Program-made: the position numbers and the translations under genes | Part shown: piece by piece, positions 1 through 8,957 of the stretch | How positions within the stretch are numbered: the stretch's first letter is position 1 | Layout of the letters: the number at the start of each line of letters is the position of its first letter | The notes under the pieces: generated by a model | What the model saw: the letters and a program-made list of their open reading frames with translations, nothing else | Told to the model about the DNA's origin: nothing | Database searches by the model: none | DNA from: Atlantibacter sp032075065 | Lineage (GTDB): Bacteria; Pseudomonadota; Gammaproteobacteria; Enterobacterales; Enterobacteriaceae | Direction: 5' to 3' | Assembly (NCBI RefSeq): GCF_032075065.1 | Contig: NZ_DAMAZC010000021.1 | Location: forward strand, 1-34,707 | Length of the DNA: 34,707 nt

Positions 1-1
1 G

Positions 2-292
2 CTGGCGGGCAAAGTCGCCATCTCAGGGCAGGACGCGGATCTGGCTGGCGTAAATCGCATCATGGCCGGTACGCAGACCATGACGGTGTATAAACCGATT
101 ACCGAGCTCGCAAATACCGCCGCGCAAATCGCTGTAGAGCTGGGTAATGGGCAAGCGCCGAAATCCGACGCGAAGCTGAATAACGGCCTGAAAGATGTGC
201 CGGCTCGTCTGCTTAATCCTATCGAAGTGGATAAAACCAACATCGAATCTACCGTCATCAAAGACGGCTTCCACAAGCAAAGCGATTTGTAA
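2..292 (+). CDS. xylF: D-xylose ABC transporter periplasmic binding protein, C-terminal part
   Basis: The reading frame is open from base 2 and stops at 290-292; the start lies before the window. About 96 residues remain and match the C-terminal lobe of XylF, including the run GTQTMTVYKPI and the ending VIKDGFHKQSDL. XylF captures D-xylose in the periplasm and delivers it to the XylH/XylG importer. The gene heads the transport operon and is followed after 68 bp by xylG on the same strand, with a GC-rich hairpin between them. Identification is firm; only the 5' part is missing because of the window edge. Confidence 0.96.
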   Translation: MAGKVAISGQDADLAGVNRIMAGTQTMTVYKPITELANTAAQIAVELGNGQAPKSDAKLNNGLKDVPARLLNPIEVDKTNIESTVIKDGFHKQSDL

Positions 293-299
293 TCTCTGG

Positions 300-323
300 G
301 CGCCCGCAGCCATTTGCGGGCGC
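300..323 (+). other. xylF-xylG intercistronic hairpin
   Basis: A perfect 9-bp inverted repeat (300-308 with 315-323, gcgcccgca / tgcgggcgc) surrounds a 6-nt loop. It starts eight bases after the xylF stop and has no T run. By analogy with other binding-protein transporter operons, it probably protects xylF mRNA or lowers read-through, so that more binding protein than ATPase is made. This role is inferred. Confidence 0.6.
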
Positions 324-360
324 TATCGGCCTGAATTTAACCGTGAACAACGGGGTCGGC

Positions 361-1902
361 ATGCCTTACTTACTTGAGATGAAAAACATCACCAAAGCCT
401 TTGGTGCTGTGAAAGCGGTGGATAACGTCAGCCTGAACGTCAACGCAGGCGACGTGCTTTCTCTGTGCGGAGAAAACGGCTCCGGTAAATCCACGTTAAT
501 GAAAGTGTTATGCGGTATTTATCCGCATGGCAGCTTTGACGGCGAAATCTGGTTCGCCGGGGAAAAGCTCGAAGCGAGCCATATCCGCGATACCGAACGC
601 AAAGGCATCGCAATCATTCACCAGGAACTGGCGCTGGTTAAACACCTCACCATTCTGGAAAACATTTTTCTGGGCGCGGAGATCGCCCGTCACGGCGTGA
701 TGGATTACGACGCCATGACGCTACGCTGCCAGAAACTGCTGGCACAGGTGAATCTGAACCTGTCGCCCGATATCCGCGTGGGGGATTTGGGCCTTGGCCA
801 CCAGCAACTGGTCGAAATCGCTAAGGCGCTGAATAAACAGGTGCGGCTGCTGATCCTCGACGAGCCGACGGCCTCGCTGACCGAGCAGGAAACCTCGGTG
901 TTGCTGAATATTATTCGCGACCTGCAAAACCACGGCATCGCCTGCATCTATATCTCCCACAAGCTGAACGAAGTAAAAGCCATCTCCAATACCATTTGCG
1001 TGATCCGCGACGGCCAACATATCGGCACCCGCGATGCCGAGCAGATGAGTGAAAGCGACATTATCACCATGATGGTGGGCCGCGAATTAACCTCGCTTTA
1101 CCCCAACGAGCCGCATCAGATTCATGATGAAATTTTGCGCGTGGAGCATCTGACCGCCTGGCATCCGGTGAATCGCCATATCAAACGCGTTAACGATATC
1201 TCGTTCAGCCTGCGGCGCGGGGAAATCCTCGGTATTGCTGGCCTGGTCGGCGCTGGTAGGACCGAAGCGGTGCAATGCCTGTTCGGCGTCTGGCCCGGGC
1301 GTTGGGAAGGCCAGATTATTATTGATGGCGCGCCAGTCTCGATTAAAAACTGCCAGCAGGCGATTGCCCACGGCATTGCGATGGTGCCGGAAGATCGCAA
1401 AAAAGACGGCATCGTGCCGGTGATGGCGGTGGGGAAAAATATCACCCTGGCCTCATTACGCGATTTTACCGGGCCGGTAAGTACCCTGGATGATGCAGCG
1501 GAACAACAGTGCATTTTGCAATCCATCGCCCGGCTGAAAGTGAAAACCTCGTCACCGGAACTGGCGATTGGCCGGTTAAGCGGCGGGAACCAGCAAAAAG
1601 CCATTCTGGCTCGCTGTCTGCTGCTCAATCCACGCATTCTGATCCTTGATGAACCGACCAGGGGCATTGATATCGGAGCCAAATATGAAATCTACAAGCT
1701 GATTAACCAGCTGGTGCAACAAGACATTGCCGTCATCGTTATTTCTTCAGAATTACCAGAAGTACTCGGCCTGAGCGACCGGGTGCTAGTGATGCATGAA
1801 GGACGTCTGAAAGCCAATCTGATCAACCAAAACCTGACCCAGGAGCAGGTAATGGAAGCGGCCCTGAGGAGCGAACCCCATGTCGAAAAGCAACCTGTCT
1901 GA
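361..1902 (+). CDS. xylG: D-xylose ABC transporter ATP-binding protein
   Basis: A 513-aa tandem ABC ATPase, the same length as E. coli XylG, which powers D-xylose import through XylH. The N-terminal half has a full Walker A (GENGSGKST) and LDEPTASL. The C-terminal half has the degenerate P-loop GLVGAGRTE typical of sugar importers, followed by RLSGGNQQK and LDEPTRGID. I chose the ATG at 361 (MPYLLEMKNIT) because it matches the family start and follows a GGGGT ribosome-binding site; an upstream GTG at 343 would add six unrelated residues. The 3' end overlaps xylH by 23 bp, which implies translational coupling. Cytoplasmic, peripheral to the inner membrane. Confidence 0.97.
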   Translation: MPYLLEMKNITKAFGAVKAVDNVSLNVNAGDVLSLCGENGSGKSTLMKVLCGIYPHGSFDGEIWFAGEKLEASHIRDTERKGIAIIHQELALVKHLTILENIFLGAEIARHGVMDYDAMTLRCQKLLAQVNLNLSPDIRVGDLGLGHQQLVEIAKALNKQVRLLILDEPTASLTEQETSVLLNIIRDLQNHGIACIYISHKLNEVKAISNTICVIRDGQHIGTRDAEQMSESDIITMMVGRELTSLYPNEPHQIHDEILRVEHLTAWHPVNRHIKRVNDISFSLRRGEILGIAGLVGAGRTEAVQCLFGVWPGRWEGQIIIDGAPVSIKNCQQAIAHGIAMVPEDRKKDGIVPVMAVGKNITLASLRDFTGPVSTLDDAAEQQCILQSIARLKVKTSSPELAIGRLSGGNQQKAILARCLLLNPRILILDEPTRGIDIGAKYEIYKLINQLVQQDIAVIVISSELPEVLGLSDRVLVMHEGRLKANLINQNLTQEQVMEAALRSEPHVEKQPV

Positions 1903-3061
1903 AATAAAACTCGCTGCTCCGCTGGCGAAAAAACCCGGTGGCCTGAAAACGCTTAACTTACAAGTGTTTGTCATGATCGCCGCCATTATTGTGATTATGC
2001 TGTTTTTTACCTTTATGACCGAAGGCGCGTATCTCAGCGCGCGTAACGTCTCGAACCTGCTGCGCCAGACCGCTATTACCGGCATTCTGGCGGTAGGCAT
2101 GGTGTTTGTGATCATCTCGGCGGAAATCGACCTGTCTGTCGGCTCGATGATGGGGCTGCTGGGCGGGGCGGCGGCGATATTCGACGTCTGGCTGGGCTGG
2201 CCCCTGCCGCTGACCGTGGTGGTCACGCTGGCGCTCGGCCTGCTGCTCGGCACCTGGAACGGCTGGTGGGTGGCCTATCGTAAAGTGCCGTCGTTTATCG
2301 TCACGCTGGCGGGCATGCTGGCGTTTCGCGGCATCTTAATTGGCATCACCAATGGGACGACCGTTTCGCCGACCAGTAATGCGATGTCGCAAATCGGTCA
2401 AAGCTATCTGTCTAACGGCATCGGTTTTGTCGTGGGCACGCTCGGGTTGATGGCGTTTATGGCGTGGCAATGGCGCGGCCGGGTACGCCGCCAGACATTA
2501 GGGCTGCCGGTTAACGCCGCCAGCGGCACGGTGGGCAAACAGGCGTTAATCGCCGTGATCGTGCTGGGCGCAATCTGGCTGCTTAACGACTATCGCGGTG
2601 TACCGACCCCGGTGCTGATCCTGGCATTTTTACTGCTCGGCGGGATGTTTATGGCGACGCGCACTGCCTTCGGTCGCCGCATTTACGCCATCGGCGGCAA
2701 CATCGAAGCGGCGCGCTTGTCCGGTATTAACGTCGAGCGCACCAAGCTGGCGGTATTTGCCATTAACGGCCTGATGGTGGCGATTGCCGGGTTGATATTA
2801 AGTTCACGACTCGGCGCAGGCTCGCCTTCTGCCGGGAACATCGCCGAGCTGGATGCCATCGCCGCCTGCGTGATCGGCGGCACCAGTCTGGCGGGCGGGA
2901 TCGGCAGCGTTGCCGGCGCGGTGATGGGCGCATTTATCATGGCCTCGCTGGATAACGGCATGAGCATGATGGACGTGCCGACGTTCTGGCAGTACATCGT
3001 TAAAGGCGCGATTCTGTTGCTGGCTGTCTGGATGGATTCTGCAACTAAGCGACGCAGCTAA
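1880..3061 (+). CDS. xylH: D-xylose ABC transporter permease
   Basis: A 393-aa inner-membrane permease, identical in length to E. coli XylH, which forms the channel for D-xylose import. It has a hydrophilic N-terminus of about 30 residues and then around ten hydrophobic segments, and belongs to the ribose/xylose permease family (AIDLSVGSM-like motif at EIDLSVGSMMG; conserved late region IGGTSLAGGIGS). The start lies inside the end of xylG with a GAGGAG ribosome-binding site, so the two are coupled. A hairpin follows the stop and separates it from xylR. Confidence 0.97.
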   Translation: MSKSNLSEIKLAAPLAKKPGGLKTLNLQVFVMIAAIIVIMLFFTFMTEGAYLSARNVSNLLRQTAITGILAVGMVFVIISAEIDLSVGSMMGLLGGAAAIFDVWLGWPLPLTVVVTLALGLLLGTWNGWWVAYRKVPSFIVTLAGMLAFRGILIGITNGTTVSPTSNAMSQIGQSYLSNGIGFVVGTLGLMAFMAWQWRGRVRRQTLGLPVNAASGTVGKQALIAVIVLGAIWLLNDYRGVPTPVLILAFLLLGGMFMATRTAFGRRIYAIGGNIEAARLSGINVERTKLAVFAINGLMVAIAGLILSSRLGAGSPSAGNIAELDAIAACVIGGTSLAGGIGSVAGAVMGAFIMASLDNGMSMMDVPTFWQYIVKGAILLLAVWMDSATKRRS

Positions 3062-3082
3062 TAAACTGCGTAACCGATCGCA

Positions 3083-3108
3083 ATGCCGGAGGGTAAAATC
3101 TCCGGCAT
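3083..3108 (+). terminator. Hairpin after xylH
   Basis: The inverted repeat atgccggag (3083-3091) / ctccggcat (3100-3108) has an 8-nt loop and is followed by cttgtcgttt, a weak T-rich tail. It lies 21 bases after the xylH stop and upstream of the xylR start. It probably terminates or attenuates the xylFGH transcript so that xylR stays at a low level. Confidence 0.65.
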
Positions 3109-3157
3109 CTTGTCGTTTATGCTATTCAGGAAAGGGAAGAACTGTCAGGGCTACGTC

Positions 3158-4336
3158 ATGTTTGAAAAACGTCACCGTATTACTTTGCTGTTTAACGCTA
3201 ATAAAGCCTACGACCGGCAAGTCGTTGAGGGTGTAGGTGAATATCTTCAGGCGACCCAATCGAGCTGGGATATTTTTATCGAAGAAGATTTCCGGGCGCG
3301 TATCGATAACATTAAAGAGTGGTTAGGTGATGGCGTCATCGCCGATTTTGACGATAAGGAAATCGAGCAACTGCTGGCGGATGTCAACGTGCCGATTGTC
3401 GGCGTGGGCGGCTCCTACCATCAGCCTGAGCACTATCCCCCGGTTCATTACATCGCCACTGATAACCATGCGCTGGTTGAACAGGCCTTTCTCCATTTAA
3501 AAGAAAAAGGCGTACATCGCTTTGCTTTCTATGGCTTACCTGCGTCCAGCGGTAAACGCTGGGCGGCGGAACGTGAACATGCGTTCTGCCAACTCGTTGC
3601 CCAGGAAAAATACCGCGGCGTGGTGTATCAGGGCCTGGAAACCGCGCCAGACAACTGGCAGCACGCCCAAAATCGCCTGGCAGACTGGCTGCAAACTCTG
3701 CCGCCGCAAACCGGCATTATTGCAGTAACCGATGCGCGCGCCCGTCACGTCTTGCAGGTCTGTGAGCATTTACATATTCCGGTGCCGGAGAAGATTTGCG
3801 TGATTGGCATCGATAACGAAGAACTAACGCGCTACCTGTCACGAGTAGCGCTGTCGTCGGTGGCCCAGGGCACACGCCAGATGGGGTTTCAGGCGGCCAA
3901 ACTACTCCATCGCCTGTTAGCCAATGAGTCTCTGCCGCTACAGCGCCTGCTGGTGCCGCCGGTTAAAGTGGTTGAGCGTCAGTCCACGGATTACCGCTCT
4001 CTGCACGATCCGGCAGTAATTCAGGCGATGCATTACATCCGTAATCACGCCTGTAAGGGGATCAAAGTTGAGCAGGTGCTGGATGCCATCGGCATGTCGC
4101 GCTCCAATCTGGAGAAGCGATTTAAAGAAGAGGTTGGCGAGACTATTCACGCCGTTCTGCATGCAGAAAAACTTCACAAAGCCCGTAGCCTGTTGATTTC
4201 TACCTCGCTGTCTATTAACGAGATTTCACAAATCTGCGGTTACCCGTCACTGCAATATTTCTATTCGGTGTTCAAAAAAGAGTACGACGCCACGCCGAAA
4301 GATTACCGCGAACGGCATAGCGAGTTTTCCCGTTAG
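3158..4336 (+). CDS. xylR: Xylose operon transcriptional activator XylR (AraC family)
   Basis: A 392-aa activator of xylAB and xylFGH that responds to D-xylose. The first ~280 residues resemble a periplasmic-binding-protein/LacI-type sugar sensor (RHRITLLFNANKAYDRQVVEG, then VIGIDNEELTRYLS). The last ~105 residues are a double helix-turn-helix AraC domain (SRSNLEKRFKEEVGETI and INEISQICGYPSLQYFY). The ATG at 3158 gives MFEKRHRITL, as in E. coli XylR, with AGGG about 8 bp upstream; the frame runs open to 3083, but those extra 25 residues cover the preceding hairpin and look non-coding. Last gene of the xyl cluster, closed by a strong terminator. Confidence 0.97.
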   Translation: MFEKRHRITLLFNANKAYDRQVVEGVGEYLQATQSSWDIFIEEDFRARIDNIKEWLGDGVIADFDDKEIEQLLADVNVPIVGVGGSYHQPEHYPPVHYIATDNHALVEQAFLHLKEKGVHRFAFYGLPASSGKRWAAEREHAFCQLVAQEKYRGVVYQGLETAPDNWQHAQNRLADWLQTLPPQTGIIAVTDARARHVLQVCEHLHIPVPEKICVIGIDNEELTRYLSRVALSSVAQGTRQMGFQAAKLLHRLLANESLPLQRLLVPPVKVVERQSTDYRSLHDPAVIQAMHYIRNHACKGIKVEQVLDAIGMSRSNLEKRFKEEVGETIHAVLHAEKLHKARSLLISTSLSINEISQICGYPSLQYFYSVFKKEYDATPKDYRERHSEFSR

Positions 4337-4342
4337 CAATAA

Positions 4343-4370
4343 AAAACCCGGCCTGTTTAGCCGGGTTTTG
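4343..4370 (+). terminator. Bidirectional terminator between xylR and bax
   Basis: The perfect 10-bp stem aaaacccggc (4343-4352) / gccgggtttt (4360-4369) has a 7-nt loop, with A runs on one side and T runs on the other. It can stop xylR transcription on the plus strand and bax transcription on the minus strand. Confidence 0.9.
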
Positions 4371-4388
4371 TCGGTTTGTCGTTATTAA

Positions 4389-5213
4389 TTACATATTCGC
4401 CGCCAGCAATCGCTGGTTATCCTGATACATGGCAAACAGGTAATTGTTATAGCTTTGACCTTTGGTGGAGTAGCCTTTGAGCTTGTGGATCATATTGCTC
4501 GCCGTCAGCTCTTGATCCGCTTTTCGCAGTTGCGCACGGGATTTACGGAACGATGAATACGCCGGATGGGTATTCAGGTTGTTCACGTAGGCCGACACCG
4601 ACTCTTTCACGGAATCAAAGTGCGAGTAGCCTTTCACTTTACCGGTCCCGCTGTTGCAGTGGCGTTTCGCACACTTCATGCCGAAAAGGTTGTTATTGCT
4701 ACGGGCCAGTTTTGACGTCCCCCAACCGCTTTCTGCCGCAGCCATCGTCGCAACCATGCTGGTTGGGATAATATCTACGCGTTCCAGCAACGTGTTCCAC
4801 GGAATACGTTTAGTATTACCGTTCCACTTTACGTCATAGTTTTGGGCGATTTTCTTCAGACGCGCGCGTTCGCTCGGCGACCAGCGTCCGTCGTACTGTT
4901 TAGAGATAAGCCAGTTACGTTCCGCAGTAATCACCGCGTTTTGGCTGGTAATGTAAGGCATGACTGTCCGGAGAAACGCTTTTTTTCTTGGGGTCCCGGA
5001 AGGGTATTTTCGCAAATCAGGAAGTGAACCACTTATTTCACTATTGCGAGAATACTCTTTCTTACTGCTTGCCTGGTGCTTACCGCTGGTTTTCTTAATC
5101 TGAGCTGTGTGACTCGTCGTCGTGTGCTGTTTTGCCAGCACTTCACCTGAAACTGCATAGGTGAAAAAGATGAGTATCGCCGCCCCGATTCGTCGTAATC
5201 GAGTCGATATCAT
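4389..5213 (-). CDS. bax: Bax protein, glucosaminidase-fold cell-wall hydrolase-like protein
   Basis: A 274-aa protein of the same length and sequence type as E. coli Bax. A hydrophobic N-terminus ending VLA (about residue 27) looks like a signal peptide. Residues 30-65 are a low-complexity Ser/Lys/His linker. The rest is a glucosaminidase domain with the signature MAAAESGWGTSKLA, where Glu161 is the expected catalytic acid, followed by NNNLFGMKC. The family cleaves N-acetylglucosaminyl bonds in peptidoglycan; the activity of Bax itself is inferred. The start has AGGAG six bases upstream. Transcribed divergently from malS. Confidence 0.95.
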   Translation of the reverse strand: MISTRLRRIGAAILIFFTYAVSGEVLAKQHTTTSHTAQIKKTSGKHQASSKKEYSRNSEISGSLPDLRKYPSGTPRKKAFLRTVMPYITSQNAVITAERNWLISKQYDGRWSPSERARLKKIAQNYDVKWNGNTKRIPWNTLLERVDIIPTSMVATMAAAESGWGTSKLARSNNNLFGMKCAKRHCNSGTGKVKGYSHFDSVKESVSAYVNNLNTHPAYSSFRKSRAQLRKADQELTASNMIHKLKGYSTKGQSYNNYLFAMYQDNQRLLAANM

Positions 5214-5525
5214 TAGATCTCCTGGTCGGATAAATGCATTCCAACACCTTATTCGTAAGTGAAATTTGTGAACCGAATCTCAAATCCTACCAAAAATAAC
5301 CTTCACGAACAGCAAAAGAAATAATAAAAATCCGAAACCATGTCACGCACAACCGTCTTATCGTAGTTAAAAATAACGCATTATCTGAGGGTTATCGCAG
5401 AAAAAAGTAAAAATGAGAGATGGCTCACTCATCCTGTGGATTCCTCCTCGCAACGCTGAAACAGGGATGAGACCGGCTGGATAAATTTTTGCCAAAATAG
5501 CAAAAAACCTAATGGGAGCCGCCTG
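5214..5525. promoter_or_regulatory. bax-malS divergent control region with MalT-like boxes
   Basis: This 312-bp region is AT-rich in its bax-proximal half. Close to malS it has three MalT-box-like elements (consensus GGATGA/GGAGGA): reversed ctcatcc at 5428-5434, reversed tcctcctc at 5442-5449, and direct gggatga at 5464-5470. malS belongs to the maltose regulon in E. coli, so MalT activation fits. The boxes were picked by eye; I could not assign the start site. Confidence 0.55.
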
Positions 5526-7562
5526 ATGAAGAAAAATATTCTTGCCCTGCTACTACTGCCCGGCGCTGTATTCGCGCAGTGGAGCCTGCCCGACTTACCT
5601 GCTTTTGAGGAACAAAGCCCCGGCGTATTTGTCGCCCAGGGTGCTCTGGAAAAAGGCGAACGTCCCTTGCGTTTAACCCAGGGCGAACAATGCTGGCAGC
5701 CGAGCGGAGCAATTAAATTAAATCAGATGCTGTCCCTTACGCCCTGCGCGGGCGACGCGCCTGAGTGGCGACGGTTTCGCAGCGGCAATTATCAGGTGCA
5801 AATCGATACCCGCTCCGGTACGCCGACCCTGATGCTGAGCATGAAGCAGGATGAGCCGCAAACTGTCGCGGCAGCCGTTCGTCAGTGTCCAAAATGGGAC
5901 GGCGGCCCGGTGACCGTTTCGGTTAACGATCGCTTTGAAGAAGGTTCACAGGTGCGCGACTTCTACAGCGGCAACAGCGCGACCGTCACCGACGGCAAAA
6001 TTACCCTGATGCCCGCCGCAACCAGCAATGGGCTGCTACTGCTGGAAGCGGAAGAAACAAGCGATAAAGCGCCCTTTAGCTGGCATAACGCCACCGTCTA
6101 CTTTGTACTTACCGACCGCTTCGAGAACGGTAATCCTGATAACGACAACAGCTACGGGCGGCACAAGGACGGCATGGAGGAGATCGGCACCTTTCACGGC
6201 GGCGATTTGCAGGGCCTGACGCAAAAACTGGATTATTTGCAGGAACTCGGCGTCAATGCGTTGTGGATAAGCGCACCCTTTGAGCAGATCCACGGCTGGG
6301 TCGGCGGCGGCACCAAAGGCGACTTCCCCCATTATGCCTATCACGGATACTACACTCAGGACTGGACCACGCTCGACGCCAACATGGGTAACCGCGACGA
6401 TCTCCAGAAGCTGGTTGACGGCGCGCATCAGCGCGGCATCCGCATTCTTTTCGATATCGTCATGAACCACGCCGGTTACGCCACGCTGGCGGATATGCAG
6501 CAATACCAGTTTGGCGCGCTTTATCTGAAAGGCGATGAGATCGCCAAAACCCTCGGCGAGAACTGGACCGACTGGAAACCCGGCCCGGGCCAGAGCTGGC
6601 ACAGCTTTAATGACTACATCAACTTCAGCGATAAGACCGCCTGGGAGAAATGGTGGGGTAAAAACTGGATCCGCACCGATATTGGCGACTACGACAGCCC
6701 CGGCTTTGACGATCTCACCATGTCGCTGGCGTTTCTGCCGGATTTGAAAACCGAGTCCATCACGCCCACCGGGCTGCCCAATTTCTACAGCCAAAAACCT
6801 GACACCCGCGCCAAAGAGCGGCCCAACTATACGCCGCGTGATTACCTGACCCAGTGGCTCAGCCAGTGGGTGCGGGACTACGGCATTGACGGTTTCCGGG
6901 TCGATACCGCAAAACATGTCGAGATGGGTGCCTGGCAGCAGTTAAAAAATCAGGCCAACGACGCGCTGACGGAATGGAAAACCGCTAATCCGGATAAAAA
7001 GCTGGATGACGCCTCTTTCTGGATGACTGGCGAAGCCTGGGGGCATGGCGTTATGCAGAGCGATTACTACCGCAACGGCTTTGACGCGATGATCAATTTT
7101 GATTACCAGGAACAAGCGGCGGGCGCGGTAGATTGTCTGGCGAATATTGACCCGATCTGGCAACAGATGGCGGACAAACTTCAGCAGTTTAATGTCTTAA
7201 GCTATCTCTCCTCGCACGATACCCGGCTATTCCGTGAAGGCGGGACCCGCGCGGCAGAGCTGCTGCTGTTAGCGCCTGGCGCAGTGCAAATTTTTTATGG
7301 CGACGAGACGGCGCGCCCCTTCGGCCCCACCGGTTCCGATCCGCTGCAGGGCACCCGTTCATCGATGAACTGGCAGGACGTTGAGGGTGCGCAGGCTGCA
7401 ACGCTGGCGCACTGGCAGAAAATCGCTCAGTTCCGCGCCCGCCACCCAGCGATTGGTGAAGGGAAACATATCCCGCTGAGCGACGACAGGATCTATGGTT
7501 TTAGCCGCGTTCAGGGCGACGACACGGTGATGGTGATCTGGGCAGGCGAACCGCAAAAGTGA
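5526..7562 (+). CDS. malS: Periplasmic alpha-amylase
   Basis: A 678-aa GH13 alpha-amylase that cuts longer maltodextrins in the periplasm for uptake by the maltose system. The signal peptide MKKNILALLLLPGAVFAQ is obvious. An N-terminal beta-rich region of about 180 residues precedes the catalytic barrel. The four GH13 regions are visible: DIVMNHAG, GFRVDTAKH with nucleophile Asp460, GEAWGHG with acid/base Glu503, and LSSHDT with Asp565. Length is within two residues of E. coli MalS. The start follows GGGAG. It lies downstream of MalT-like boxes and divergent from bax. The C-terminus is compact and ends just after the barrel's terminal sheet domain. Confidence 0.96.
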   Translation: MKKNILALLLLPGAVFAQWSLPDLPAFEEQSPGVFVAQGALEKGERPLRLTQGEQCWQPSGAIKLNQMLSLTPCAGDAPEWRRFRSGNYQVQIDTRSGTPTLMLSMKQDEPQTVAAAVRQCPKWDGGPVTVSVNDRFEEGSQVRDFYSGNSATVTDGKITLMPAATSNGLLLLEAEETSDKAPFSWHNATVYFVLTDRFENGNPDNDNSYGRHKDGMEEIGTFHGGDLQGLTQKLDYLQELGVNALWISAPFEQIHGWVGGGTKGDFPHYAYHGYYTQDWTTLDANMGNRDDLQKLVDGAHQRGIRILFDIVMNHAGYATLADMQQYQFGALYLKGDEIAKTLGENWTDWKPGPGQSWHSFNDYINFSDKTAWEKWWGKNWIRTDIGDYDSPGFDDLTMSLAFLPDLKTESITPTGLPNFYSQKPDTRAKERPNYTPRDYLTQWLSQWVRDYGIDGFRVDTAKHVEMGAWQQLKNQANDALTEWKTANPDKKLDDASFWMTGEAWGHGVMQSDYYRNGFDAMINFDYQEQAAGAVDCLANIDPIWQQMADKLQQFNVLSYLSSHDTRLFREGGTRAAELLLLAPGAVQIFYGDETARPFGPTGSDPLQGTRSSMNWQDVEGAQAATLAHWQKIAQFRARHPAIGEGKHIPLSDDRIYGFSRVQGDDTVMVIWAGEPQK

Positions 7563-7571
7563 TCTAGCAGG

Positions 7572-7603
7572 TTATGCCAGCAAACTACGTATATCTGGCA
7601 TAA
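7572..7603 (+). other. Inverted repeat between malS and avtA
   Basis: A perfect 9-bp inverted repeat, ttatgccag (7572-7580) / ctggcataa (7595-7603), has a 14-nt loop and begins ten bases after the malS stop. There is no good T run. It may be a weak terminator for malS or part of the avtA control region. The rest of the 134-bp gap shows no promoter I can call confidently. Confidence 0.45.
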
Positions 7604-7696
7604 TCGGCAATCTTTGTCTGGACTGGCCTGTTTGCGCCGTTGAACAGGTAGCGTTATCGTGAGCCTCTTTTATAAGTATTCGATATCAAGACGGCT

Positions 7697-8953
7697 ATGA
7701 CTTTTTCTCTTTTCGGCGACAAATTCACCCGCCATGCAGGCATTACGCGCCTGATGGAAGACCTTAACGACGGGTTACGTACTCCTGGCGCAATTATGCT
7801 GGGCGGAGGTAACCCGGCGCAAATCCCGGAAATGAACGTCTATTTCCAGAAACTACTGGGTGAGATGCTGGAAACCGGCAAAGTCACTGAAGCGCTTTGT
7901 AATTATGACGGCCCACAGGGTAAAAGCGAACTGCTGGACGCACTCGCTGGTATGCTGCGCGAAGAATTTGGTTGGGATATCGAACCACAGAATATTGCGC
8001 TAACAAATGGCAGTCAGAGCGCGTTTTTCTACTTGTTTAACCTGTTCGCAGGTCGCCAGGCGGACGGCTCGACTAAGAAAGCGCTGTTCCCGCTGGCGCC
8101 GGAATACATCGGCTACGCGGATTCCGGCCTGGAAGAAGAGCTTTTCGTCTCGGCGCGCCCGAATATTGAACTGCTGCCGGAAGGGCAGTTTAAATATCAC
8201 GTGGATTTCGAGCATCTGCATATTGGCGAAGAAACCGCGATGATCTGCGTCTCGCGCCCCACCAACCCGACCGGCAACGTGATCACCGACGATGAGCTGA
8301 TGAAGCTGGACGCCCTTGCCAACCAGCACGGCATCCCGCTGGTCATTGATAACGCTTATGGCGTCCCGTTCCCGGGCATTATCTTTTCTGAAGCGCGTCC
8401 GCTGTGGAACCCGAATATTGTTCTGTGCATGAGCCTGTCGAAACTGGGCCTGCCGGGCAGCCGTTGCGGCATTATTATCGCCAATGAAAAGATCATCTCC
8501 GCCGTCAGCAATATGAACGGCATTATCAGCCTGGCGCCCGGCGGTATCGGCCCGGCCATCGCCTGTGAAATGATTAAACGTAAAGACCTGCTGCGCCTGT
8601 CGGAAACGGTGATTAAACCGTTTTATCAGCAGCGCGTTCAGGAAACGATTGCCGTTATTCGCCGCTATTTGCCGGAAGAGCGTTGCCTGATCCACAAGCC
8701 GGAGGGCGCGATTTTCCTGTGGCTGTGGTTTAAAGATTTACCCATCACCACCGAGATGTTGTATCAGCGTCTGAAAAAGCGCGGCGTGCTGATGGTGCCG
8801 GGGGATTACTTCTTCCCGGGTCTCGATAAACCGTGGCCGCATACTCACCAGTGTATGCGCATGAATTACGTGCCGGAGCTGGAAAAAATTGAGGCTGGAG
8901 TGAAAATCCTGGCGGAAGAAATTGCGCTCGCCTGGCAAGAGGCCAGCGCATAA
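7697..8953 (+). CDS. avtA: Valine--pyruvate aminotransferase (transaminase C)
   Basis: A 418-aa class I/II PLP-dependent aminotransferase, one residue longer than E. coli AvtA. It exchanges amino groups between valine or alanine and the matching keto acids, linking alanine and branched-chain synthesis in the cytosol. Motifs: GGGNPAQIPEM near the N-terminus, ALTNGSQSAF for PLP phosphate binding, SRPTNPTGNV, VIDNAYG, and SLSKLGLPGSR carrying the Schiff-base lysine (Lys249). Single gene, ending four bases before the convergent ysaA stop; its terminator lies inside the ysaA coding end. Confidence 0.96.
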   Translation: MTFSLFGDKFTRHAGITRLMEDLNDGLRTPGAIMLGGGNPAQIPEMNVYFQKLLGEMLETGKVTEALCNYDGPQGKSELLDALAGMLREEFGWDIEPQNIALTNGSQSAFFYLFNLFAGRQADGSTKKALFPLAPEYIGYADSGLEEELFVSARPNIELLPEGQFKYHVDFEHLHIGEETAMICVSRPTNPTGNVITDDELMKLDALANQHGIPLVIDNAYGVPFPGIIFSEARPLWNPNIVLCMSLSKLGLPGSRCGIIIANEKIISAVSNMNGIISLAPGGIGPAIACEMIKRKDLLRLSETVIKPFYQQRVQETIAVIRRYLPEERCLIHKPEGAIFLWLWFKDLPITTEMLYQRLKKRGVLMVPGDYFFPGLDKPWPHTHQCMRMNYVPELEKIEAGVKILAEEIALAWQEASA

Positions 8954-8957
8954 TCGA

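Noticed and set aside
3083..3157. N-terminal extension of XylR
   Set aside because: These 25 codons coincide with the post-xylH hairpin and are absent from known XylR proteins.
6036..6917. 293-codon open frame antisense to malS
   Set aside because: It mirrors the codon bias of the GC-rich malS gene, has no family resemblance, and MalS on the other strand is complete with all catalytic residues.
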